DNA from: Peterkaempfera bronchialis
Lineage (GTDB): Bacteria > Actinomycetota > Actinomycetes > Streptomycetales > Streptomycetaceae
Assembly (NCBI RefSeq): GCF_003258605.2
Contig: NZ_CP031264.1
Coordinates: forward strand, 2,170,001-2,234,000
Length of the DNA stretch: 64,000 nt
Direction: 5' to 3'
Each line of letters starts with the position of its first letter. Position 1 is the first letter of the stretch. The notes below the pieces were generated by a model. It saw only the letters and a program-made list of their open reading frames with translations. It searched no databases and was not told the origin of the DNA. Of the stretch, positions 17,146 through 26,593 are shown in pieces. Position numbers and translations under genes: made by a program.

Positions 17146-17179
17146 GAGGCCGCGCCGCTCGATGGAGCGGCGCGGCCTC
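17146..17179. terminator. Strong bidirectional hairpin terminator
   Basis: Perfect 15-bp inverted repeat (GAGGCCGCGCCGCTC and its complement) around a GATG tetraloop, placed between convergent stops at 17121 and 17196. Confidence 0.85.
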
Positions 17180-17195
17180 GTCCTGCTTCTCCGGC

Positions 17196-18893
17196 TCAGG
17201 CGGCGGAGCGGGCCGCCTCCACGGCGGCGGAGAGGGCCTCCTTGATACGGGGGCCAAGGCGGCCGAAGCCCAGTTCCTTCATGATCGCGCGCAGCAGTTC
17301 GTCGTCGGTGCGCTCGACGCCGTCGCTGTCGATCCAGCGGGCCAGGGCGGCGAGTTCGGTGGCCGAGTAGGCGTTGATCGGCCGCCCGGCGGTGAGCGAG
17401 GGCTTGCGCGGGCGACGCGCCTTGGCGGCGGCTTCGGGGGCGGCCTCGGCAACCGGGTCCGGCTCGGACTCGACCTCGGGCTCAGCCGCGACCTCGGGCT
17501 CGGGCTCGGGCTCGGGCTCAGCCGCCGGGGCCTCCACGACAACCGGCGCAGCCTCGGACACCGGCTCGACCGACTCCGGCTCGGACTCAACGGCAGGAGC
17601 CTCCTCGACAACCGAGGCAGACTCGACAACCGGCTCCGGCTCGGGCTCGGGCTCGACCACGACCTCGGGCTCCGGCTCCGGCTCAGCCGCCTCAGCCGCC
17701 AGCTCGGCCTCGGGCTCAGCCACGACCTCGGGCTCAGGCTCGGGCTCAGCCGCCGGGGCCTCCTCGACAACCGGCGCGGTGGCAGTGGCGGCCTCGGCCT
17801 CGCGAGGCGACTCCGACTCTGCGGCAGTGACCTCCTCAGCCTCTGCGACCTCTGCGACCTCTGCGGCAGCAGGCGGCTCGGGGGCCTCGGGCACCGCAAC
17901 CTCGGCGGTTTCGGCGGCGGCGGAATCGGCCTCAGCCCCGGCCTCAGCCTCAGCCTCCACCTCGGCGGTGTCGCTCGGCAGCGCGTCGTACGCGGCCACC
18001 GCAGCCTCCGCGTCGGCCTGCCGCTCGGTCAGCTCGGCGATCAGCGAACCCAGCCCGGCGCTCTCCAGGCCGCTGCGCTGCTGGTGCAGCGCCGCAAGCC
18101 GGTAGAGGGTGCCCTCGTCGGCGGCGAGGGCGTCGAGGAGGCCGGCGAGGTCCGCGAGCGGAAGGTTCTCCGCGTCACGGCCGGAGAGGACGCCGCCGAG
18201 TTCCTGGAGGCTGCTCTCCATCCCCTGGACGTGCTGGACCAGTTCACCCAGCAGGTCGCCGTCGGAGGGCAGCGCGGGGATGGAGTCCGGCGCGGCCGCC
18301 TGCCATGCGGTGCGGACGTCGGCGGCCTCGGCGAGGACGGTGTGCAGGGTCGCACGGCGCACCCAACGGGAGACCGCAAGCCGCTTCGCCTGCTTGACCA
18401 GCGCACGGCGCGGGCCCAGGGCGAGCCCGCCGGTCGCGGTGGCGTCGGCGAGTGCGGCCAGGTCGGCCTCGTACGCCTCGGGGCGCAGCGTGTCGAGCGT
18501 GGCCGCGACGCTGACCAGCAGGGCTGCGGTGCTGCTGAGTTCGGCGGCGGTGGCCGGTTCGGCGAGCGGGGTGGCTTCGGCGATGCGCGGTGCGGCGGCG
18601 CGGAGTGCGGGCAGGTCGCGGCCTCGGAGTTCGGCGAGCGCGGTGGAGGCGGCGCGGGCCTCCTCGGCGGTGGTGACGGTGCCGGCCGCCGCGTACCAGG
18701 GGTTGGTGGCGGGGGTAAGGGTGAAGCCGCCCTGGGCCGCGTAGGCGTGCAGCTGCTCGCGGGTGCTCGGGCGGCTCTCGCCACCGGTGGCCGATGCGCC
18801 CTCCGGGGCCGGTGCGCCGTCGTGGGCGCGCGGCTCGGGGACGGTGGCGTCGGTGGCGGCTTCTTCGATACTGGGGAGCTGTGGCGCAGGCAT
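17196..18893 (-). CDS. Helical Glu/Pro-rich protein with restriction-helicase-type C-terminal domain
   Basis: 565 residues from ATG 18893 (GGA 7 bases upstream). Not a named family. Residues about 50-300 are Ala-rich helices, including VKQAKRLAVSRWVRRATLHT. Residues 300-480 are low-complexity and acidic, with many EPEPEPE and VVEEAPA repeats, probably disordered. The last 55 residues form a small helical domain (AYSATELAALARWIDSDG, RTDDELLRAIMKELGFGRLG). I recall this element from the C-termini of large actinobacterial helicase/restriction proteins (DUF3320 type), where it carries the same WIDSDG..RT(D/E)DEL pattern. That suggests it docks with a DNA-processing partner not present here. The start is uncertain, since the frame extends to 19025. 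Confidence 0.75.
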   Translation of the reverse strand: MPAPQLPSIEEAATDATVPEPRAHDGAPAPEGASATGGESRPSTREQLHAYAAQGGFTLTPATNPWYAAAGTVTTAEEARAASTALAELRGRDLPALRAAAPRIAEATPLAEPATAAELSSTAALLVSVAATLDTLRPEAYEADLAALADATATGGLALGPRRALVKQAKRLAVSRWVRRATLHTVLAEAADVRTAWQAAAPDSIPALPSDGDLLGELVQHVQGMESSLQELGGVLSGRDAENLPLADLAGLLDALAADEGTLYRLAALHQQRSGLESAGLGSLIAELTERQADAEAAVAAYDALPSDTAEVEAEAEAGAEADSAAAETAEVAVPEAPEPPAAAEVAEVAEAEEVTAAESESPREAEAATATAPVVEEAPAAEPEPEPEVVAEPEAELAAEAAEPEPEPEVVVEPEPEPEPVVESASVVEEAPAVESEPESVEPVSEAAPVVVEAPAAEPEPEPEPEVAAEPEVESEPDPVAEAAPEAAAKARRPRKPSLTAGRPINAYSATELAALARWIDSDGVERTDDELLRAIMKELGFGRLGPRIKEALSAAVEAARSAA

Positions 18894-19688
18894 GTGGAGT
18901 CCGGTCTGAGGCGAGGAGTTCAACGGGTCTGGCCAATGAGGGTGAGGGAAGGCTGGCCGGGCTGCTGCTGCGGTTCCGGCGCGGTGGGGCAAAGGGTGCT
19001 CCGGGGCCGCGGTGGACGCCAACAATACGGGTGGGGCACGAAGGCGTGCACGTACCCCGGGGATGTGGCGGGCAATCGTCGTCCGGTCTGCCCACAGCCA
19101 CTACGGCCAGTACACCGTCAACTCCCCTCGGACAGAAGGCTTCCGCCCTCCCCCGCGCTCTGGTCGTACAGCGTGGGTTCGGCCTTCGCGATGCCGACCC
19201 GGTCAACCAGGCGGCGGGCCGGACCCGGAGCGAGGTGCCAACGGCAGGGAAGAGGTCGCATGCCTTGGCCGCGCGTGCCGACCGCTGCGCCGACCTTGAG
19301 GCGTACCTGCTGGCGCGCCATCCGTGGAAGAACCCCGGGATCGCCGCAGTCCCGATCATCGCGGGCGCGCAGGCGTACCTCACCTGGCTGAGCCAGACGA
19401 CGGAACCGGAACGCTCGGCCCGAGCCGTCAGGCCACTCGGGCCTTCTCCAGGGCTTCGGCCACCTGCGGCAGAGGAGACGCCTGCCACCCACGGCCGGGA
19501 CTCCACATCGTTGCCGTGGCTGAGGTGCACCGCCTGGTCGAGGTCGGTGCGGGTCGGATCGAGGGTGGTCGGAGAGCCGGAAGCCCGCCGCCGCCCGGGT
19601 CCACCGGTGGCGCTTCGGTGCCCGGGCGGGGGTGGGGTCCGGGGGTGGGCGGATGCGGTGGCGGGCGGGTTCCCGCACGATGGATGGC
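18894..19688. other. Gene-free region, possible gene remnant
   Basis: 795 bases without a convincing gene. Open frames exist on both strands but have no ribosome-binding site, no recognisable domain and Arg/Pro/Gly-heavy products typical of non-coding high-GC frames. Promoters for the divergent genes at 18893 and 19689 must lie here. I could not identify a transposase remnant, RNA gene or repeat. Confidence 0.4.
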
Positions 19689-20117
19689 ATGGCAACCCCC
19701 ATGACGGACAACGAATGGCGTGCCTTCGTCGGCGAGGGCACCCGTACCGCCAAGCTCGCCACCACGCGGGCGGACGGGCGGCCGCATGTCGCCCCGGTCT
19801 GGTTCCTGCTGGACGGCGACGAGTTGGTCTTCAACACCGGCCGGGACACGGTCAAGGGCCGCAACCTCGCCCGGGACGCCCGGCTGGCGCTCTGCGTGGA
19901 CGACGACCGGCCGCCGTTCTCCTTCGCCGTGCTGGAGGGGACGGCGCAGCTCAGCGAGGATGTCGCGGAGGTGCGCGCCTGGGCCACCCGGATCGCCGCC
20001 CGCTACATGGGCGAGGAGCGGGCGGAGGAGTACGGCGCCCGCAACGGCGTGCCCGGGGAACTGCTGGTGCGGGTGCGGGTCGACAAGGTGCTGGCCATCC
20101 GGGACCTCGCGGCCTGA
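19689..20117 (+). CDS. PPOX-class F420-dependent oxidoreductase
   Basis: 142 residues; ATG 19689 is chosen among three close in-frame ATGs (19680, 19689, 19701). The split-barrel flavin/F420-binding fold is indicated by GTRTAKLATTRADGRPHVAP, VWFLLDGDELVFNTG, GRNLARDARLALCVDD and PFSFAVLEGTAQL. Small single-domain members like this bind F420 or FMN and reduce small molecules in actinobacteria; the substrate is unknown. It is cytoplasmic, with no operon partner on either side. A second, less similar member lies at 28867. Confidence 0.85.
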   Translation: MATPMTDNEWRAFVGEGTRTAKLATTRADGRPHVAPVWFLLDGDELVFNTGRDTVKGRNLARDARLALCVDDDRPPFSFAVLEGTAQLSEDVAEVRAWATRIAARYMGEERAEEYGARNGVPGELLVRVRVDKVLAIRDLAA

Positions 20118-20482
20118 CGGGGCCGATCGCGACCGCCGTCCCGTCGGCGCTCCGCCCTACGCTGCTGAGAGCAGGTCCACGGGGAGCGCACAGGGGGCGG
20201 CGGGGCCGGAGCAGCCCGGCCCGCCCGACGGGTGGCCGGCGCGCGAGGAACCCGAGGGGCGCTGCCGACCCCGCGTCACCGGCGGCCGCCGGAAGCACCG
20301 CGAGCGCTTCCACCACCCCCGCCCGCGCAGGACGCGCTGCCCGGCCGTGCATGGGTCGGCGGCCTCGGATCGGCGCCGCGACCGGCACGACGGGCCGTCA
20401 TGCCGCCACGTATACCCTCTGTGGACACCACCCCCCAGCGGCAGGGCTCCCCTGCGCACACGGAAGGCAGGCGTCGGCAGCG
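20118..20482. other. Intergenic region upstream of the Ser/Thr kinase
   Basis: 365 GC-rich bases with no gene. A -10-like TATACC at 20412, about 70 bases before the kinase start, is the only promoter-like element noticed. Confidence 0.35.
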
Positions 20483-22864
20483 ATGAAGCCACTGGAGGCA
20501 CAGGACCCCGAGACGCTCGGCCCCTACCGGCTGGTGGCCCGACTCGGCGCAGGCGGTATGGGCCGCGTCTACCTCGCCCGGAGCGTCGGCGGTCGCACCG
20601 TGGCCGTGAAGGCGATCCGGGCGGAACTGGCCGAGGACAGCGACTTCCGCGCCCGCTTCCGACGTGAGGTGGAGGCCGCCCGCTCCGTCGACGGCGCCTA
20701 CACCGCGCCCGTCGTCGACGCCGACCCCGAGGCCGCCACCCCCTGGCTGGCCACCGCCTATGTGCTCGGCCCCTCCCTCGCCGACGCCGTCGCCGAACAC
20801 GGCCCGCTGCCCGAGGAGACCGTACGGGCGCTGGGCGCCGGACTCGCGGAGGCACTCGCCGCCGTGCATACCGCCGGGCTGGTCCACCGCGACCTCAAGC
20901 CGTCCAATGTGCTGCTCGCCGCCGATGGGCCCCGGGTCATCGACTTCGGCATCGCCCGGGCCGTCGACGGCAACCGGCTCACCCAGACCGGCATCGTCGT
21001 CGGCTCCCCCGGCTACATGTGCCCCGAGCAGGCCACCGGGCAGCCGATGGGCCCGGCCGGGGACGTCTTCTCGCTCGGGTCGGTGCTGGTCTTCGCCGCG
21101 ACCGGGAACGGGCCGTTCGGCGACTCGTCGGCCGCCGCACTGCTCTACCAGGTGGTGCACGGCGAACCCGATCTGACGCTGCTTCCCGAGTCGCTGCGCG
21201 CCGTGATCGCCCCATGCCTGGCCAAGGACCCCGCCGCCCGGCCCGCCCCCGCTCAGCTGTCCGCCGCACTGGCGCCCGGCGGCGCCGAGCAGCGGCTGCG
21301 GTCCGGTTGGCTGCCCGTATCCGTCAGCTCCGCGATAGCCCGGCACGCCGCCGCCGTGATGGACCTGGACACCCCCGCCTCCGGCAGCGCCCCCGCGCCC
21401 GCCGCCGACCCTCGGGTACTGCTGGCCGGAGCCCCCGCGCAGCAGATGCCCGCCCCGCTGGCCGGGGCCGGTCCCGTCCGGCAGCACCAGCCGGGTTCCC
21501 CGGCCACCGTGCAGCTCGGCCGCGTCCCCGCCGCACCGCCCGGCTATCCGGCCGGATACCCGGGCGGGTACCCGGCCGGGCCCGGCACCGCCCCGGCGCC
21601 CTCCGCCGGCGGGGCCTCGCCGTCCCGGCGGCGCCTCCTGGCCGCAGCCGCCTCGGTGGGCGGGGTCGCGGTGGTGGGCGGCGGCACCGCGTTCCTGCTC
21701 ACCCGAGGCAAGGACGACGCCGGAGGGAGCAGCGGCGACGCTGCCAAGGGCCCCGGCACCTCCCCGGCGGGCAGCGCACCGGACGCCCCCGCCGAACCGG
21801 CCGCCCGCCCCGACGGCGTGGCCCCCACGCCGGTGTGGACCTACAGCGGCACCAGCCTCACCAGCACCCGGCCGACGTACCACAACGGCACCATCCTGGT
21901 GAACAGCGAGGCCGGCATCGTCTGCCTGGACGCCGCCGACGGCACCAAGCCCAAGTGGGTCTACGAGGGGGTCAGCAACTTCCTGACCTCGCCGGTGCTC
22001 TCCAACGGCGCGGTGGTGGCCCTCGACGGCGGCACCACCATCGTCGGCATCGACCCCGCCAAGGGCATCCAGCTGTGGCGGCTCAAGGCCGATGTCGAGC
22101 ACGCCTTCGACTTCATCCTCGGCACGGATGACACGGCCGTGTACATCACCGGCCGCACCTACGCGAGCAAGAACGGCCAGATCGACATCAACGACCACTC
22201 CAACACGGTCTTCTGCGTCGACCTGGTGAAGCAGAAGTTCCGCTGGAAGGTCACCCGCGACGTGGGCACCGACCAGCGGCTGGCGGCGGTGGTCTCCGGC
22301 AGGTACCTCGTCTACACCGACGACCGCCACAACGTCACCGTGCGCGACACCGCCACCGGCCGGCAGCTGTGGACCCGCAAGTCCGGCGGCCAACTGGAGT
22401 GGATCCCCTCGGTGCAGGGCTCCACCGTGTTCGTCGGCGGCGACCATGTCACCGCGCTGGACATCGCCACCGGCACGGTGCGCTGGCGCGTGCAGGACCA
22501 GGGGGTCCGCAGCTACAGCTCCACCACCGCCGTCGGCGACACCGTCTACTGCACCGGGACCGGCCCCGGCGTGGCGGGCGTCTTCGCGTACAGCGCCGCC
22601 GACGGCTCCCGCCGCTGGTTCAGCGACACCGGCCTGACCTCGGGCAACACCCCCGCCACGGTCAGCGGCACGACCGTGTTCGTGGCCGACTTCACCGACA
22701 GGCGCGGGCTGCACGCCCTCGACATCGAGACCGGCAAGCGCCGCTGGGACTTCACCGACGGCAAGGACAAGGGCGGCATCGATCCCTGGGAGCTCTCCTC
22801 CGACAGCCGGGGGCATCTGATCGCCCAGCACTACGACCGGGTGTATCTGCTCCCCGACCACTGA
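20483..22864 (+). CDS. Membrane Ser/Thr protein kinase with extracellular PQQ-type beta-propeller
   Basis: 793 residues from ATG 20483. The kinase domain (about 14-275) is complete: Gly-rich loop LGAGGMGRVY, Lys43 (VAVKAI), HRDLKPSN near 135, DFGIAR near 154 and GYMCPEQATG. A Pro/Ala/Gly-rich juxtamembrane stretch with PGYPAGYPGGYPAG repeats leads to one membrane helix (about 382-405) after an SRRRLL motif. The remaining 340 residues outside the membrane form PQQ/quinoprotein-type beta-propeller repeats (LDAADGTKPKWVYEG, ALDIATGTVRWRV, ALDIETGKRRWDF). Such PknB-like kinases sense an external signal and phosphorylate cytoplasmic targets. Here the sensor is a propeller instead of PASTA. Ligand and targets are unknown. 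Its own transcript is likely. Confidence 0.9.
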   Translation: MKPLEAQDPETLGPYRLVARLGAGGMGRVYLARSVGGRTVAVKAIRAELAEDSDFRARFRREVEAARSVDGAYTAPVVDADPEAATPWLATAYVLGPSLADAVAEHGPLPEETVRALGAGLAEALAAVHTAGLVHRDLKPSNVLLAADGPRVIDFGIARAVDGNRLTQTGIVVGSPGYMCPEQATGQPMGPAGDVFSLGSVLVFAATGNGPFGDSSAAALLYQVVHGEPDLTLLPESLRAVIAPCLAKDPAARPAPAQLSAALAPGGAEQRLRSGWLPVSVSSAIARHAAAVMDLDTPASGSAPAPAADPRVLLAGAPAQQMPAPLAGAGPVRQHQPGSPATVQLGRVPAAPPGYPAGYPGGYPAGPGTAPAPSAGGASPSRRRLLAAAASVGGVAVVGGGTAFLLTRGKDDAGGSSGDAAKGPGTSPAGSAPDAPAEPAARPDGVAPTPVWTYSGTSLTSTRPTYHNGTILVNSEAGIVCLDAADGTKPKWVYEGVSNFLTSPVLSNGAVVALDGGTTIVGIDPAKGIQLWRLKADVEHAFDFILGTDDTAVYITGRTYASKNGQIDINDHSNTVFCVDLVKQKFRWKVTRDVGTDQRLAAVVSGRYLVYTDDRHNVTVRDTATGRQLWTRKSGGQLEWIPSVQGSTVFVGGDHVTALDIATGTVRWRVQDQGVRSYSSTTAVGDTVYCTGTGPGVAGVFAYSAADGSRRWFSDTGLTSGNTPATVSGTTVFVADFTDRRGLHALDIETGKRRWDFTDGKDKGGIDPWELSSDSRGHLIAQHYDRVYLLPDH

Positions 22865-22995
22865 GCCCGGCTGAGCGGGACGGGCGGTGGCGAGGGAAGA
22901 ACGGGCTGAGCCTACGGAATCTCACTCCCCGGATCTGGTATGGGTGCCCGGGGTGCGCGAAGATCTTCCGAACAGCAGACCGGAGGCCCAGCCGC

Positions 22996-23601
22996 ATGAC
23001 CGCCGCCGAACAGCCCGGCTCACCGCCGGCCGACGAGACCCCGCGCAGCCGTCTCGCGGCCGAGCTCAGGTCCGCCTACGAGAACGGGGCCCGGGTGAAG
23101 GATCTGGCCGTGGTCTCGCACCGGGCGCAGAGCGAGGTGCGGCGGCTGCTGCGGGAGGCGGGCGCGGTACTCGGCGGGGGTGCGCGGCGACGGCCGGTGC
23201 GGTGGACACTGCCCGCGCCGGGGGCCGGTACCCGGGCGGCGGTGGGCGGGGCGGGCACTGAGCGGGCGTCCGGGCCGCCGAAGTTGCCGAGGATGCCGAA
23301 GCTGGTGGAGCCGCCGGGATTGCCGGACACGCCGGAGCCGCCGGTGGGGCGGCGGCGGGTGCCGGCCAGGGTGGTGCGGGTGGGGGTGGAGACCTGCTTT
23401 GTGGTCCTGCCGGAGTGGCGGGCGGCCATCGCGGTGCCGGTGGCGACAGAGGTGCTGCTGACCGCCACCGGGCTGCCGTACGGGGAGCTGTCCGGAGCCG
23501 AGTTGACGGTGCTGGCGCGGCTGGAGGCGCTGCATGACCGCGAACTCGCGGTGGCGGATTGGCAGTTGGCCGGTCAGTCGCGGGGTACCGGGCTCTCGTA
23601 G
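22996..23601 (+). CDS. Helix-turn-helix domain protein
   Basis: 201 residues from ATG 22996, with CGGAGG 9 bases upstream. The N-terminal part (20-55) has an HTH pattern of the kind found in small Streptomyces DNA-binding proteins: LRSAYENGARVKDLAVVSHR followed by AQSEVRRLLREAG. A Pro-rich linker and a C-terminal domain (about 115-195, VGVETCFVVLPEWRAAIAVP then ELTVLARLEALHDRELAVAD) follow; the latter is not recognised. It ends at a hairpin terminator. Its target is unknown. It could belong with the kinase upstream (131 bases away), but nothing proves this. Confidence 0.7.
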   Translation: MTAAEQPGSPPADETPRSRLAAELRSAYENGARVKDLAVVSHRAQSEVRRLLREAGAVLGGGARRRPVRWTLPAPGAGTRAAVGGAGTERASGPPKLPRMPKLVEPPGLPDTPEPPVGRRRVPARVVRVGVETCFVVLPEWRAAIAVPVATEVLLTATGLPYGELSGAELTVLARLEALHDRELAVADWQLAGQSRGTGLS

Positions 23602-23652
23602 GCGGTGCGGAGCCGCACCGGCACGTTCGCCCCGGCATGTTCGGGTAACTCG

Positions 23653-23694
23653 GCGGTGGCCCCACCTGGTGTGCTGCCGGGGCGGGGCCACCGC
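23653..23694. terminator. Hairpin terminator between convergent genes
   Basis: Perfect 11-bp inverted repeat GCGGTGGCCCC / GGGGCCACCGC with a 20-base loop, between the stops at 23601 (+) and 23750 (-). Confidence 0.65.
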
Positions 23695-23749
23695 CTGGTG
23701 TGCCGGACGGCCGAGCCTGCGCCGTAGCGGTTGACGGGTGAGCTCGGCG

Positions 23750-24652
23750 TCAGCGGACGGCGGTGCCCGCGCCCGAGGTGCTCTGGACGCCCTGGCCGAT
23801 CTGGACACCCTGACCGACCTCGCCCGCCTGCGGCTGGGTGCCCTGGCCGCCCGCCGAGGTGCCGCCGGAGGCCACCGCGCCGGTGGTGTTGGCCCAGGCG
23901 GTGGCCAGTTGGGTGACCGGGAGTGCCTGGCCCACGGCGACGCCGGGCGGCAGCGCGGTCGCCGGGCCGGGCGGCTGGGTGGAGGCGGCGGCGATGGAGT
24001 CGAAGTCGACCACGCCGGTCTTCTCCAGCACGGTGATGTGGTCCAGCACGATGGTGTTGGCGCTGTCGGCCAGTTGCCGGACCAGGGTGTTGCGGGTGCT
24101 GTTCCGGATCTTGGCGATGGCCTGGAAGATCAGACCGTGCTGGGTACGCAGCAGTTGGGCGAAGACCCGGTCGAAGTCGGCACCCTGGGCGGCCTGTTCC
24201 TGGCGGAGGAAGTCCTGCTGCTGCTGAGAGGGCTCGTTGGGCAGTCCCATGCCCAACTGGGCGGCGATCTTGAGGGCCTGCTCGTCCAGCTTCTTGTGGC
24301 CGTCCAGCAGGTGCTTGCCCGCCTCGTGCACGGTCGGGTTGGTGGTGTGCGTCTGGGCCATCATGCCGCTCGGCAGCTCCCAGAGGCCGGCCAGCCGCAC
24401 CTTGGTCACAAAGGTCCGCTCATCGGGGGTGAGCGGGCCGAACGCGGTGTTGACGATACCGCCCGGCAGGCCGTCGGAGGCCACGGTCTGCGCTGCCGGG
24501 GCGGTGCCCCCGCCCTGCTTGTAGACCCAGAGCGGGACGATCACCGCCACCAGGCCGACAGCGAGCATCCGCAGCAGCCGCGACTGCCCCGGGCCGCCCC
24601 GGGACTGCCCTCGCGCGTCCGTCGACGATCGGTGGGGCGTACGCATACGCAT
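23750..24652 (-). CDS. DUF4142 membrane-anchored/exported protein
   Basis: 300 residues from ATG 24652 with AGGAGA 6 bases upstream. A basic N-terminus and one hydrophobic helix (about 28-45, LLRMLAVGLVAVIVPLWVYK) act as signal/anchor. The DUF4142 domain (about 70-215) is a four-helix ferritin-like bundle: TPDERTFVTKVRLAGLWELP, HEAGKHLLDGHKKLDEQALK, FDRVFAQLLRTQHGLIFQAI and VLDHITVLEKTGVVDF, with regularly placed His. The tail is Gly/Gln/Thr-rich. Family members are exported proteins of unknown role, sometimes linked to stress or the cell envelope. It is transcribed alone; the ABC exporter terminator lies just upstream. Confidence 0.85.
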   Translation of the reverse strand: MRMRTPHRSSTDARGQSRGGPGQSRLLRMLAVGLVAVIVPLWVYKQGGGTAPAAQTVASDGLPGGIVNTAFGPLTPDERTFVTKVRLAGLWELPSGMMAQTHTTNPTVHEAGKHLLDGHKKLDEQALKIAAQLGMGLPNEPSQQQQDFLRQEQAAQGADFDRVFAQLLRTQHGLIFQAIAKIRNSTRNTLVRQLADSANTIVLDHITVLEKTGVVDFDSIAAASTQPPGPATALPPGVAVGQALPVTQLATAWANTTGAVASGGTSAGGQGTQPQAGEVGQGVQIGQGVQSTSGAGTAVR

Positions 24653-24807
24653 CAGGTCTCCTCGGTGGCGGTGGGAGCCTGCGGTGGAGCAGGGCTGCCG
24701 GTGCGGGCGGTCGGTGGGCCGCAGCGGCTGGGCGCACGCGGCGGTCGCCTTTCGTACGCCCCGCCGGACGCTCCGGTTCAGTTCGGCAGCAAGGGTCGGT
24801 GAGACGG

Positions 24808-24840
24808 CCGTGCCCGCTCCCGGGCGGGGAGCGGGCACGG
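24808..24840 (-). terminator. Terminator of the ABC exporter unit
   Basis: Perfect 14-bp inverted repeat (CCGTGCCCGCTCCC and its complement) with a 5-base loop, 50 bases beyond the exporter stop at 24890 and upstream of the DUF4142 start. Confidence 0.75.
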
Positions 24841-24889
24841 CAGGGCACGGCCGGGCAGGCGTTGGGTGGTGCGGGTGGTGGTGCGGGCG

Positions 24890-26589
<1,700 letters not shown>

Positions 26590-26593
<4 letters not shown>

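Noticed and set aside
19012-19450. Transposase or other gene remnant
   Set aside because: No DDE or HUH motif, no terminal inverted repeats and no target duplication could be recognised.
18794-20482. N-terminal extension of the kinase frame to 18794
   Set aside because: Would read through the PPOX gene and a spacer with no conserved motif; the kinase Gly-rich loop fits a start at 20483.
23300-23601. C-terminal half of the HTH protein as a separate gene
   Set aside because: Same frame, no start with a ribosome-binding site; better read as a second domain.
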